A DNA stretch of 58,513 bases from Rhodocyclaceae bacterium (lineage in GTDB: Bacteria; Pseudomonadota; Gammaproteobacteria; Burkholderiales; Rhodocyclaceae). Where the stretch lies: positions 1 to 58,513 of the forward strand of contig JAEUNM010000126.1 in NCBI GenBank assembly GCA_016791105.1, given 5' to 3'. A program made the position numbers and the translations under genes. Below, in pieces: positions 16,334-25,592 of the stretch (the first letter of the stretch is position 1; each line of letters begins with the position of its first letter). A model generated the notes under the pieces. That model was not told where the DNA came from. It saw nothing but the letters and a program-made list of their open reading frames with translations, and did no database searches.

Positions 16334-19300
16334 TTAGAAATTGACGGTGACGCGTAGTTGCACCATGCGTTCGGGAAAATAGGGTCCGGTCGCAGGGTCA
16401 CCGCGGAACTCGCGATAGCTGTCGTCCTGATATCGGAACTTGCGGTCGAAAATATTTAGTGCAGCAAGACTTGCGCTGGCTCGGTAGCGCACCGAGCGAT
16501 AGCCAATCTGCGCGTCGGTCAGCGCAAATGTATTCTTGCCGAATGCCGTCGTCGGCGGATCCGTGGGCACCACGCGCTGGCGCACCCCTGTCACACGAGC
16601 GCCCAGGAAAAATCCCGACGGATCGAAATAAGTAATACCTAGCGGAAGCGTCACCGTATCAACCCTTTCAGGCAGGGTATTGACCACAAAGCCAAGGCTG
16701 CGGAAACGGTCGTAGGACAAGGATGCGTTAAGTGCCAGACGGTCTGAAGGCGTCCATAATGCATACAAACGGTGCAATTGCTCGTGGCGCTTTTCACGGA
16801 TGAATTCTGCCGGGATGGGGCGCTGATCTAGTACGGGTTCCTCAAGCTGCCGAGCGCTGATTTCCAGTCCGCTCGCCAGTTGTGATGAAATGCGCCAATC
16901 GGCACCGGCTGCATAGCGGCGCGACCGGGTGCCACTGATGTCGTCGAAAAACTGATTGAAGCCAGCAACTTGCGTCGGCTCCAGAGTACGGTTATTTGCC
17001 AGGGCCGGTTTTACGACCTGGATTGCAGCTGCACGCAGTTGCAGGCCAGGCAGCACCTGCCACCGAATGCCGAATTTCGGGTTGATGCTATGGACCCGCA
17101 GTATCTGCTGCCCGTTATCCTGTGAATAGCGATCAGCGGATAACCCTAATGTAAGCGTTAACCCCTTGGCAGGCTGCATGTTCAAATAGCCATACGCGTG
17201 TGGGTTCCGAAACCTTTCAGTAGCGTCGAGTGGAATGGGCGGCTGAGGAACACCAAAGAACACAAAATCGAGCTGCCCACCTTGGGTGCTTGTAGTCACA
17301 CTCTGAGCCGCACCGACGAGGAAGTTTGCCCGATCCAAGCTGTGGATATACTGCGCCTCGTACTGGTCAGAACGATGCTGCAGTTTTTGACTGGTCTGGA
17401 CGTTAGAAAACGGCGGAGCCGGCAGATCTTCATACTGAGCAAGATCGTACTTGACGTCCGAGTGTATGTAGGAAAGAACGAAAGCCCTATCCGCACTGGG
17501 TGCAAAACGCAGACCGATGCGCCCGACGTCCTGGTCGCGGCGCACGGTTTTGATCGGAATAAACGTCGCCGGATCGAAATTGAACGATAGATCGCCCTCG
17601 CTTGATTCCAGATGTCGAAATTCGGCCTGAACACTCAGTTGCGGGCTAACCGCCCATTGGCCGAACAGGGAACGTATCTGGTGGTTTAGTCCATTGTTTT
17701 CGCGCCAGCCGTCACTGCGGTCGCCGAACGCGCCGGCCGCGAGTGACCATGCGCCGTATTGCCCGGCGACGAGTGCCTCGCCTCCGAGTGTCGATCGATT
17801 GCCACCCCAGGCCGATACCGTGCCGCCAACCCGGTTGCGCTGGAACAGCGCATTAAACTCATTAAACCCGGCCGCGGCGGGCCCGCCTGCACTTACCAGA
17901 TTAAGGTTGGTTTCGCCGCTGGACGCCTGGATGGGATTCAAATTCGAGTCTTGCAGCAACTGCGACTGGAACAGTTCCGACACGCGCGATATTTCGTGGC
18001 GCCGCACGTCCGAATAACTGTCGGCAAGAAAGCGGTGTGCTGCCGCATTGGCGGGATCCAGGGCAAGCGACGCAGCAGCAGCGTCGGTCGCCAATGGCCC
18101 GAACCCAATTTCGCCATAAGCGCGCGCCTGGCTCGCGCCGCGCGCGGCCTGGTCCTGGTCCAGCAACTGGCGGCTACGGTAGACGGCGCGGTTGTCGTTC
18201 AGGCTGCGCGAGCGTTCGAGCGCCTGCACCGCCTCTATCGGACGATTGATGGATTGCAGCAACAGCCCTTCATACAGCCAGGGGGTGGGGTCGTTCGGAT
18301 CGAGTTCGCGCGCGATTTCGTACTGCTGCATATCCAGCGGCGTGCGGCGTTCGGCGCCATAGGCCTTGCCCAAATAGGCGCGCAACAGGGCATTCGAGCC
18401 ATCCAGCGCGGCGGCGGCTTCAAGCTCCGCCCGTCCCGGCTCGATGGCGCCATTGGCGATCAGCGCAAGGCCGCGGCCGAAATGGCCGAGCGGGTCGGCG
18501 GAATCCAGCGCGATGGCACGCTCGAATGCAGCTTGTGCTTCGCCCTGACGGTATTGCGCCAGCGCTGCGAAGCCTCTTACCTGCGCCGTGCGCGAAAGAT
18601 TGGGCGACAGTTCGTCGGCGCGGCGCGCGGCTTCCAGCGCCGGCCCCTGGCGCCCCAGCATCAGTTCCAGTTCGCCCAGGCGTGCCCAGGCCAGTGCGGC
18701 ATCCGGGTGCTGCGCCACCGCGGCGGCGAGCGTGTCGCGCGCGGCTTCGATACGGAAATACGCTTGTTGTGCATAGGACAAGGCCAGTGCTGCGCTTACG
18801 CCGCCACCCGCGGCGACCGCCTGTTCGGCCAGGGTAAGCGCCTGACCGCGTTCGTTCTGTACCACGGCGATCACGGCGCGCTGTGCCAGCGCGACGCCCG
18901 TGGCCGGGTCAGAGGCGGGAATGGATTCGAGCAGCGCCCGCGCCTGCCCGGCCTGGCCGACCTGCAGCAGGTGCGCCGCGCGGCGCAGCGTTTCGCCCGC
19001 CGCGCCTTGTGCATCCGCCGCCGCCAGCACGGGCGGATAGTAGAGCGCCCAATGCACTTCGTCGCGCGGGCGCACCACGACGCGCGCCTGCGGGGCCTGA
19101 CCTTTGGCCGCCGTCGCCGCCTGGCCGCCCGTGACGGGCAAACTGCCCCGGTCGTTGGCGGCAATTACCGTGCCCTCGAATACCGTCAGTCGGGTTTCGC
19201 CGTCCTGCACCGCGAGCGCAAATTCCGTGCCTTCGATGGAGCCGTTCAGGTAGGGGGTATTGACCGTCAGTACGCGCGGCTTGCGACTAAAGGACTGCAA

Positions 19301-19642
19301 GGCGCCCTTGATCAGTTCAAGGAAAGAACGCTGTTTGCTCTGCCCGGCGATATCCACCAGGCGTAGCGTGGTGTTCGGTGCGATGCGCAACACCGCGTCA
19401 TTGACCAGCGCCAGCGCGGCCCGGCCGTCGGGCCCCACGCGCACGGCATCGCCCTGACACAGGGTCTGGTTTGCCTGCGCGTCGTTCCAGCGTGCCATGT
19501 TGCCGCTGGCCACTTCAACCTGGCCTTCCATTGAAACGAAATGACCCGCCACCTGATCGCAGCTTGCGCCATGCGCCAGGCTGCCGAATAACGCGAGCGC
19601 GCTGGCCGTGCTGAATGCAGTAAAAACGCGCTGTCTGAACAT
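16334..19642 (-). CDS. FecR-TPR-outer-membrane beta-barrel fusion protein
   Basis: Protein of 1102 residues. Signal peptide 1-26 (FGSLAHGA); FecR domain about 35-190 (VEGQ-like start, VNTPYLNGSIEGTEF at about 127-141); about eight TPR-like helical repeats (about 215-550; for example RAIALDSADPLGHFGRG); then a beta-barrel-like half (about 575-1102) of alternating aromatic strands ending in RVTVNF, with the terminal Phe typical of outer-membrane proteins. No plug domain or TonB box is visible. GGGAGG precedes ATG 19642. It is the first gene of the exported-protein/cyclase/HD set and starts 75 bases after the glutaminase. It is possibly an envelope sensor or export pore; function is inferred. 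Confidence 0.85.
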   Translation of the reverse strand: MFRQRVFTAFSTASALALFGSLAHGASCDQVAGHFVSMEGQVEVASGNMARWNDAQANQTLCQGDAVRVGPDGRAALALVNDAVLRIAPNTTLRLVDIAGQSKQRSFLELIKGALQSFSRKPRVLTVNTPYLNGSIEGTEFALAVQDGETRLTVFEGTVIAANDRGSLPVTGGQAATAAKGQAPQARVVVRPRDEVHWALYYPPVLAAADAQGAAGETLRRAAHLLQVGQAGQARALLESIPASDPATGVALAQRAVIAVVQNERGQALTLAEQAVAAGGGVSAALALSYAQQAYFRIEAARDTLAAAVAQHPDAALAWARLGELELMLGRQGPALEAARRADELSPNLSRTAQVRGFAALAQYRQGEAQAAFERAIALDSADPLGHFGRGLALIANGAIEPGRAELEAAAALDGSNALLRAYLGKAYGAERRTPLDMQQYEIARELDPNDPTPWLYEGLLLQSINRPIEAVQALERSRSLNDNRAVYRSRQLLDQDQAARGASQARAYGEIGFGPLATDAAAASLALDPANAAAHRFLADSYSDVRRHEISRVSELFQSQLLQDSNLNPIQASSGETNLNLVSAGGPAAAGFNEFNALFQRNRVGGTVSAWGGNRSTLGGEALVAGQYGAWSLAAGAFGDRSDGWRENNGLNHQIRSLFGQWAVSPQLSVQAEFRHLESSEGDLSFNFDPATFIPIKTVRRDQDVGRIGLRFAPSADRAFVLSYIHSDVKYDLAQYEDLPAPPFSNVQTSQKLQHRSDQYEAQYIHSLDRANFLVGAAQSVTTSTQGGQLDFVFFGVPQPPIPLDATERFRNPHAYGYLNMQPAKGLTLTLGLSADRYSQDNGQQILRVHSINPKFGIRWQVLPGLQLRAAAIQVVKPALANNRTLEPTQVAGFNQFFDDISGTRSRRYAAGADWRISSQLASGLEISARQLEEPVLDQRPIPAEFIREKRHEQLHRLYALWTPSDRLALNASLSYDRFRSLGFVVNTLPERVDTVTLPLGITYFDPSGFFLGARVTGVRQRVVPTDPPTTAFGKNTFALTDAQIGYRSVRYRASASLAALNIFDRKFRYQDDSYREFRGDPATGPYFPERMVQLRVTVNF

Positions 19643-19717
19643 CGCGGGCCTCCCGGGCTGGTTGGTGTTGGCGTTGGTGTGGGAGCGGCTCTGGGTCGCG
19701 GGCAGAGGTCGGAAAAG

Positions 19718-21556
19718 CTACCCGAGCAACTGCAACTGTCTGGCTTCCGCGCTCAGTCTGCGAGCGAGTTCTTTGGCAAGATTAGTCATCATTTTTGGGT
19801 GGAGATCGGCGGCTATGGCGCCGAACCGCAGTTCCAGGCACTCGACCGTGTCGGCCGCGCGTGCCCCGGTGGAGCGAGATTGGCCGGTGGCAAGCGCGAA
19901 TTCGCCGAAGGACATGCCGGCACAAACCGACAACACACGGCGCTCGCGGCCATTACTCGTGCGCACGATCAAATCGACGGTGCCGCATGTCACGAAAAAT
20001 AGCGAATTTGCTGCATCGCCGCAGCGGAAAATTTCCTGCCCGGGTTCAAACCGGCGCAGTACGCAGGCCGTCTGCAGGCAGGCGACCTGATCGGCATCGA
20101 AATCCTGGCACAAATATTGGTTACGCAGCAGCAGTTGCGCGGGGTCCGGCGCGGCGCCCGTGCCACGGGCCTCGAGCAACTGGTTCTCGCACCACTCCAG
20201 TGCGGCGTCAGTGTTGCGGAAGCCGAATACCTTTTGCATATCGCCGCCGGCGGCAGCGCGCGTGACGGCGCGGCGAAAGAAATATTTGTTTTCCGTGCCG
20301 GTGAGCAAAGCTTGTTTGCCGGCACTTGCCAGGCGTTGCAACAGCCCGCTCAGCAACTTGATGGAAGCTGCCGAAATATCCACCACGCGGTGAAAATCGA
20401 GGATCAGATAATCCGTGTCGTCCCACGCCACCGTAATGCTGCGGATGAGCGAATCGGTGGAGGAAAACATCAGTTCCCCCTGCAGTTCATATACCTTGAT
20501 GCGCGCGCCCGCCTGCGTGAGCAGTTCGCGCTCGGCTATGCCGCGCTGGCGGCGCGAGCGCACGTTGGCGCCGTCGAATTGCACGCGCACCACCGAAGCC
20601 GAGGTGGCGCGCACCACTTTGAGCAGGTGCAGGCCGAAGTCGCGCGACAATTGTTCGCACACCTTCACGCCGCGGAAACTGTTGCCTTTGGCATCGAGCG
20701 GCGGCGAAAACACGCCCAGCCCGAACTGCCCCGGCAACACGGCCATGATGCCGCCGCCCACGCCGCTTTTGGCCGGCATGCCGACGCTATACACCCAATT
20801 GCCGGAATAATCGTACATGCCGCAGGTGGACATGACGCTCAACATTTTGTCCACGTACTGGCTCTGTTGCGCGATGACGGAAGTGATCGGATTGACGCCG
20901 TTATTGGCCAGCGTCGCGCCCATCACGGCAAGATCTCGCGCCGTGACGAGGATGGAACATTGCCGGAAATATAAATCGACAATTTCCTCCGGAAATTCTT
21001 CGATGATATTAGCATTACGCAGCAAATGTGCAATGGCGCGGTTGCGGTGGCCGGTGTCGCGTTCGGAGCGATAGACCTCCTCGTCCATGGACACCGGATG
21101 GCCGGTAAATTTTTCGAATCGCTGCATGATGCGGCGAAATTTGCCTTCCCAGTCCGGCCCGTTAATCAGTCCGGTGGTGGCGATCGCACCGGCATTGATC
21201 ATGGGGTTGAAGGGCCGGCCGGTGTCTTTTTCCAGGCTGATCGAATTGAATGCCTCGCCGGAAGGCTCCACGCCGACTTTCGCGCGCACCTGCTCCAGGC
21301 CACGATCTTCCAGCGCCAGACCGTAAGTAATGGCTTTGGAAATCGACTGTATGGTGAATTTCTGGTGGCTGTCCCCGGCCTGGTAAACGTGCCCGTCAAC
21401 CGTCACCAGTGCGATGCCGAACCAGTTCGGATCGGCGCGCGTCAATTCGGGAATATAACTCGCCACGTCGCCGTCCATAATGCCAACGAGTCGCGCGTGC
21501 AAATCTTCGAGATAGGCCTGCATAGGCAGCGCCTGCTGCAGTAGTTTGGGATTCAT
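19718..21556 (-). CDS. glsA: Glutaminase fused to STAS and cyclic-nucleotide-binding domains
   Basis: Hydrolyses glutamine to glutamate and ammonia. It has 612 residues, about twice a plain GlsA. The catalytic domain (about 1-305) has the serine hydrolase motif S71-x-x-K74 in FTIQSISKAITYG and family phrases NPMINAGAIATTG and GNWVYSVGMPAKSGVGGGI. A STAS domain (about 345-450; VVDISAASIKLLSGL) follows, then a CRP-like nucleotide-binding domain (about 480-600; SFGEFALATGQSRSTGARA, a phosphate-binding cassette with its Arg). There is no DNA-binding domain. Control of the enzyme by cAMP or cGMP is inferred; the adjacent cyclase locus makes that plausible. The start ATG lacks a strong ribosome site. 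Confidence 0.93.
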   Translation of the reverse strand: MNPKLLQQALPMQAYLEDLHARLVGIMDGDVASYIPELTRADPNWFGIALVTVDGHVYQAGDSHQKFTIQSISKAITYGLALEDRGLEQVRAKVGVEPSGEAFNSISLEKDTGRPFNPMINAGAIATTGLINGPDWEGKFRRIMQRFEKFTGHPVSMDEEVYRSERDTGHRNRAIAHLLRNANIIEEFPEEIVDLYFRQCSILVTARDLAVMGATLANNGVNPITSVIAQQSQYVDKMLSVMSTCGMYDYSGNWVYSVGMPAKSGVGGGIMAVLPGQFGLGVFSPPLDAKGNSFRGVKVCEQLSRDFGLHLLKVVRATSASVVRVQFDGANVRSRRQRGIAERELLTQAGARIKVYELQGELMFSSTDSLIRSITVAWDDTDYLILDFHRVVDISAASIKLLSGLLQRLASAGKQALLTGTENKYFFRRAVTRAAAGGDMQKVFGFRNTDAALEWCENQLLEARGTGAAPDPAQLLLRNQYLCQDFDADQVACLQTACVLRRFEPGQEIFRCGDAANSLFFVTCGTVDLIVRTSNGRERRVLSVCAGMSFGEFALATGQSRSTGARAADTVECLELRFGAIAADLHPKMMTNLAKELARRLSAEARQLQLLG

Positions 21557-21902
21557 GAAATAGGCGAGGACCCGCGCTGAGTGGCTTCGAACGGCACTTT
21601 ATGCACGCTTCGTGCCATGCCATGTTGATGGCAAGAAATGCCGCTGCAAGCGCCGCAAAGAACACACGAACTACGCCATAACCAGCGCGCGCACCGCATC
21701 CGTGCATGGTATTTTGCTAATGCACCGATGCAGGGCGCGCCAGGCACCAAACGAATGCATGGCGCCGGAAGGGCGTTTGCGTGCCTGTCTGCAGGCACGG
21801 CAGCGCGCGCGGGCAAACCACCTTCCCCGCCAAAACCTTCGCAATTCCCGGCAGACCGCGGTGCCGGTGCTATGCTGCCGCTTCCCTGCAAGGAGAGTAG
21901 CC
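21557..21902. other. Divergent intergenic region glutaminase / monooxygenase
   Basis: Separates the minus-strand glutaminase locus from the plus-strand ABM-hydrolase pair and must hold both promoters. Small frames through it show no family features. I see no confident -35/-10 pair. AAGGAGAG just before 21903 is the ribosome site of the plus-strand gene. Confidence 0.4.
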
Positions 21903-22199
21903 GTGTCGCAAATTGTCGTCGTCGCCAAAATTACCGCCCAGCCCGAAAGCGCTGCCGCGCTGGAACATGCCATGGGCGTGCTGGTCCAGGCGTCGCGCAG
22001 CGAAGCCGGCTGTGTAGCCTACGATCTTTACAAGCACGCCGAACTTGCCGGCGAATTCGTGTTCGTAGAAACCTGGCATGACCGTGCAGCGCTCGAAGCG
22101 CACTGGCAGGCGCCGCACATGCAGGCCTACCGGCAGATTGCCGGGCCGCTCATTGCGGCGCGCGATGTAAAAGTATTGCCGCTGCCCGAACAGGCGTGA
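21903..22199 (+). CDS. Antibiotic-biosynthesis-monooxygenase (ABM) domain protein
   Basis: Small ferredoxin-like-fold protein of 98 residues. It starts VSQIVVVAKITAQPESA and has the family pattern EAGCVAYDLYKH, FVFVETWHDRAALEAHW and a C-terminal strand ARDVKVLPL. GTG 21903 is chosen because AAGGAG lies eight bases before it; the open frame upstream has no domain. Relatives are quinol or aromatic monooxygenases, or degrade reactive compounds. The next gene starts 35 bases later, so the two likely form an operon dealing with a small organic compound. Confidence 0.85.
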   Translation: MSQIVVVAKITAQPESAAALEHAMGVLVQASRSEAGCVAYDLYKHAELAGEFVFVETWHDRAALEAHWQAPHMQAYRQIAGPLIAARDVKVLPLPEQA

Positions 22200-22234
22200 T
22201 TTGCTCCCCATGTGACCCCATACAGGAACTCCTC

Positions 22235-23104
22235 ATGAGCGACATCAAATCGGAACTTGCCGGCCATTATGCCGGCGCGCCCACGAGCCGCCGCGGCTTC
22301 ATCGTGACTTCGCTGGGCGCCGGATTTGCGCTTGCCGCGCAACCCATCATGGCGCAGCAGCTGGTCACCACCGACAGCCAGGGATTGCTGGCAGGCGAGG
22401 TAAAAATTCCCGTCGCGGACGGCAGCATACCGGCCTACCGCGCGGCTCCGGCAGGTAGCAAACACGCGCCGGTAATCATCGTGATATCCGAAATATGGGG
22501 TGTGCACGAACATATCGCCGACCTGACGCGGCGGCTTGCAAAGCTGGGCTATTTTGCAGTGGCACCGGAACTGTTCGCGCGCCAGGGCGATCCGCGCAAG
22601 ATCGAAAGCATTCCGCAACTATTGACCGACATTATTTCCAAGGTGCCGGACGCCCAGGTTTTCGGTGACATAGACGCCACGGTAAGTTGGGCGGCCAAGG
22701 AAGGGGCAAATACGCAACGTTTGGGTGTCACGGGTTTCTGTTGGGGCGGTCGCATTACCTGGATGTACTGCGGGCACAATCCGCACGTAAAAGCCGGTGT
22801 TGCCTGGTACGGACGGCTGCGCGATTCGGTCAGGGCCAATCAGCCGCGCCACCCGCTCGATTGGGCTGACAGCCTGTACGCGCCTGTGCTGGGCCTCTAT
22901 GGCGGCAAGGATCAATCCATTCCGCTGAGCGATGTGGATGAAATGAATATCCGCCTGCAGGCGGCCAAAAGCGCATCGCACATCGAGGTATTTCCCGATG
23001 CGGGCCACGCCTTCAATGCCGACTATCGGCCGTCTTATCGCAAGGCCGAGGCGGAAGAGGGCTGGAAGCGCATGCTGGCCTGGTTCAAGAAGTACGGCGT
23101 GTAA
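22235..23104 (+). CDS. Tat-exported dienelactone hydrolase family protein
   Basis: Alpha/beta hydrolase of 289 residues. ATG 22235 has CAGGA upstream. The N-terminus carries a twin-arginine signal (TSRRGFIVTSLGAGFALA, cleavage after QPIMA), so the folded enzyme is probably exported. The catalytic set is visible: a nucleophile cysteine in VTGFCWGGR, an acid in YGGKDQSIP, a histidine in DAGHAFN, and the SEIWG loop near the active site. Dienelactone hydrolases open lactone rings in chloroaromatic degradation, but many relatives act on other esters. Paired with the ABM gene upstream. Confidence 0.9.
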   Translation: MSDIKSELAGHYAGAPTSRRGFIVTSLGAGFALAAQPIMAQQLVTTDSQGLLAGEVKIPVADGSIPAYRAAPAGSKHAPVIIVISEIWGVHEHIADLTRRLAKLGYFAVAPELFARQGDPRKIESIPQLLTDIISKVPDAQVFGDIDATVSWAAKEGANTQRLGVTGFCWGGRITWMYCGHNPHVKAGVAWYGRLRDSVRANQPRHPLDWADSLYAPVLGLYGGKDQSIPLSDVDEMNIRLQAAKSASHIEVFPDAGHAFNADYRPSYRKAEAEEGWKRMLAWFKKYGV

Positions 23105-23122
23105 GCAGGCCGTTCCGATACC

Positions 23123-23145
23123 ACCGCGGGGCGCTGCCCCGCGGT
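23123..23145. terminator. Hairpin between convergent genes
   Basis: ACCGCGGGG, loop CGCTG, CCCCGCGGT: a perfect 9-bp GC stem between the stop of the hydrolase (23104) and the stop of the TonB receptor (23147). It lacks a T-run, but its place between convergent genes suggests a two-way terminator. Confidence 0.6.
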
Positions 23146-23146
23146 C

Positions 23147-25399
23147 TCATAGCCATTTATAGCGCAGGCCTATCCAGCCGCCGCGCGGCGCGCCAGGGCC
23201 GCGGAATTGTTCGGGCATGAAATTTACGGGGTCGAAACTGCGTGCGGCGTTGGCAAACACGTTTTCGCCCAGCACGCCAAAATTGGCGTATTTGCGGTCG
23301 AACAGATTGGCGATGCGGGCATAAAGCTCCAGGCCGCGCGACAATTCCACGCGCCCATCCAGGTTCACCACTGCGTAAGCGGGCACCATGCCGTTCACAT
23401 CACGGTTATTTTCGTCACCGCGCGCAAAGACGGCGCTGGAGTAATTAACGCTGGCGCCCAGCGATGCCGCCTCGTCAAATTCATAATCGATGCGCAGCTT
23501 CAGGTTGTGGCGCGGGATGCCGGGGATGCGGTTGCCGGGCTGAACGTGGATATCGCCGTCGGGGCCATCCGCGCTGGAATTATTGGGCGAACGCACGTCG
23601 AATCTGGATTCATAAGTGGCATCGACAAAGGCATAGCGCATGCCGGCACTGAACTTTCCGAAGCGCGCGCGATAGGCGAATTCCACGCCCTGGCGCTGGG
23701 TACGGCCGACGTTCTTGAAATATCCCGCGTTGGTGTTCCCGCTCGGGGCCGATATGAACTGAATGTCGTCTATCAGTTCGGTGCGATAGATCGCCGCGCT
23801 CCAGTCATCCTGGCCACGCAGTTTGCCGCGCGCACCCGCTTCGAGTGTGCGCGACACGACTTTTTTGAGCGGCGGATCGGCCAGGAAATTGTTTGGCAGT
23901 TTGCAGGGGTCTGTCTCGGATGCGCAGGTTAGCTCAATTGGCGTGGGGGCACGCATGCCTTCGTTGTAGCTTGCGTAGCTGGTGAGCGTCGCGGACGGTG
24001 TGAAATTGAGGCCCAGCGCCGGGTTGAAGCGCATGTAGCGGCTGCTGCCGTTCAGATCCAGATTGGTCCCGCTGCGATCTTCGATCTTGATATGGGCGCG
24101 GTTGTAACGGCCCGACAGGGTGAGCGTCCAGCGCGGGTCGAGCTTGAGTGTGTCGGTGAAATACAGGCCGTAATTGCTGTTTGCGGTATTCGCGTCGGTT
24201 TCAAGCTGGAATGCCGCCGTGGCTTGCGTTCCACGCGACAGCGTGAACATCGCGTCCTGGCTTTCCTGCGTGAAGCGGGCGCGGCCGAAATCCGCGCTCG
24301 CACCCAGCGTGAATTGGTTTTCCATGCCGGCGATTTTGCCCAGCCGGGTCATCTGCAGGCCGAAGCCCCAGCCGTCCTGGTCTATGCTCGAGCGGTCGTT
24401 GATCGCTTGCGGATCGCCGGGAACCTTGAACTCGTCATTGACGTTGCTGGAAAAATTGTCATTGCGGTATTTGCGGTAATAGGCGTTGCCGCCCAGCACC
24501 AGATCGTCGGACAGGAAATGGCTGCCCTTGGCGGTCAGGAAACTCAATTTGTTGCGATTGATGTCCGGGTAGGTGTAGGGCTGGCGTATGTCGTCGAACC
24601 AGGACAGCGGCAAGGTTTGGGTCCCCTGCAGCGCATTGTTGGCCAGCGTGAGGCTCACATCGAAATCGGTTTTTTCGTCCTGCCAGCCCAGCTTGGCGAA
24701 AAATTGCTGCACGTTGCTGGGGTTGTGTTCGGCCCAGCCTTTGTCGTCCAGGTAATTGGCGGTCAGGAAATAATCGAAATTGTCCTTGCGGCCGCCCAAT
24801 TCGGCAGTCGTGCCAACACGGCCGAAAGAACCTCCGTACAGGTCCAGACTGGCGCCGGGATAGGCGCTGCCGCTTTTCGTGTAGACCGCCAGCGCGCCGC
24901 CCAGGGTATTCAGGCCGAAAGCCGGATTCGAGCCGGGAATCAACTGCAGGCTGGATATGGCCGAGGGCGGAATCAAATCCCAATTCACCGTATCGCCGAA
25001 GGGCTCGTTGATGCGCACGCCATCGATGAACGCGGACAGCCCCTGCGGCGTGCCCAGCACCGGCGAGGCCGTGAAGCCGCGGAAATTTACGTCGGCCTGG
25101 AACGGGTTGCCCTGTGCCGAATTGAGCGTGACGCTGGTGGGAGTTTGCTCGAGGTAGTCGCCCAGATTGGCGCTTTGCTGGCGCCGGATGTCCTTCGCGC
25201 CGTACATCTGCACATTGGCCGGCACGTCGCGCAATTCCGTGCCCAGGCCGGGCAGTGGCGTGGTGCCGACCACTTCCACCGTGGGCAATTCCATCGCCTC
25301 GGCGCGGTTTTCCGCCGCCAGGGCGGTATGCTGGGCAATCAGCACGGCAAGGGCAAGTACGAGCGGCCGCATCGGGCGGTACAGTGCGGAAGGCGGCAT
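23147..25399 (-). CDS. TonB-dependent outer-membrane receptor
   Basis: Outer-membrane transporter of 750 residues for an iron chelate or another large nutrient. Start ATG 25399 (MPPSALYRPMRPLVLALAVL) gives a signal peptide ending at QHTALAA; AGGAG lies nine bases before it. A TonB-box-like LPTVEVVGTT and a plug domain (about 45-170; DVPANVQMYGAKDIRRQQ, GLSAFIDGVRINEPF) are followed by a barrel with strands to the C-terminus GLRYKWL. NLFDRKYANFG is typical near the end. No sigma/FecR regulator or siderophore gene is adjacent; the substrate is unknown. The frame upstream of 25399 is not signal-like and is excluded. Confidence 0.93.
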   Translation of the reverse strand: MPPSALYRPMRPLVLALAVLIAQHTALAAENRAEAMELPTVEVVGTTPLPGLGTELRDVPANVQMYGAKDIRRQQSANLGDYLEQTPTSVTLNSAQGNPFQADVNFRGFTASPVLGTPQGLSAFIDGVRINEPFGDTVNWDLIPPSAISSLQLIPGSNPAFGLNTLGGALAVYTKSGSAYPGASLDLYGGSFGRVGTTAELGGRKDNFDYFLTANYLDDKGWAEHNPSNVQQFFAKLGWQDEKTDFDVSLTLANNALQGTQTLPLSWFDDIRQPYTYPDINRNKLSFLTAKGSHFLSDDLVLGGNAYYRKYRNDNFSSNVNDEFKVPGDPQAINDRSSIDQDGWGFGLQMTRLGKIAGMENQFTLGASADFGRARFTQESQDAMFTLSRGTQATAAFQLETDANTANSNYGLYFTDTLKLDPRWTLTLSGRYNRAHIKIEDRSGTNLDLNGSSRYMRFNPALGLNFTPSATLTSYASYNEGMRAPTPIELTCASETDPCKLPNNFLADPPLKKVVSRTLEAGARGKLRGQDDWSAAIYRTELIDDIQFISAPSGNTNAGYFKNVGRTQRQGVEFAYRARFGKFSAGMRYAFVDATYESRFDVRSPNNSSADGPDGDIHVQPGNRIPGIPRHNLKLRIDYEFDEAASLGASVNYSSAVFARGDENNRDVNGMVPAYAVVNLDGRVELSRGLELYARIANLFDRKYANFGVLGENVFANAARSFDPVNFMPEQFRGPGAPRGGWIGLRYKWL

Positions 25400-25592
25400 C
25401 GGACGACACTCCTGGACAGTTTGCTGGGCTGGGGCCGGTAAAAGCCGGCAAAGATGCCACCAAGCGCAGCATAGTCCAAGAAAAATTTTCGCCCGCCGGG
25501 CAGCCCTCAGGCCGCCGCGGGGCTCTTGCGATCGCTCAATTTGAGGCCAGATCCGCGAGCCGGTGCGGCTCTGTCGGCCTGGCCCACGGCCG

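Noticed and set aside
16334..19642. Plain TonB-dependent receptor for the large fusion
   Set aside because: No plug domain or TonB box is visible; the N-terminal half is FecR plus TPR, so only a barrel-like C-terminal half is claimed.
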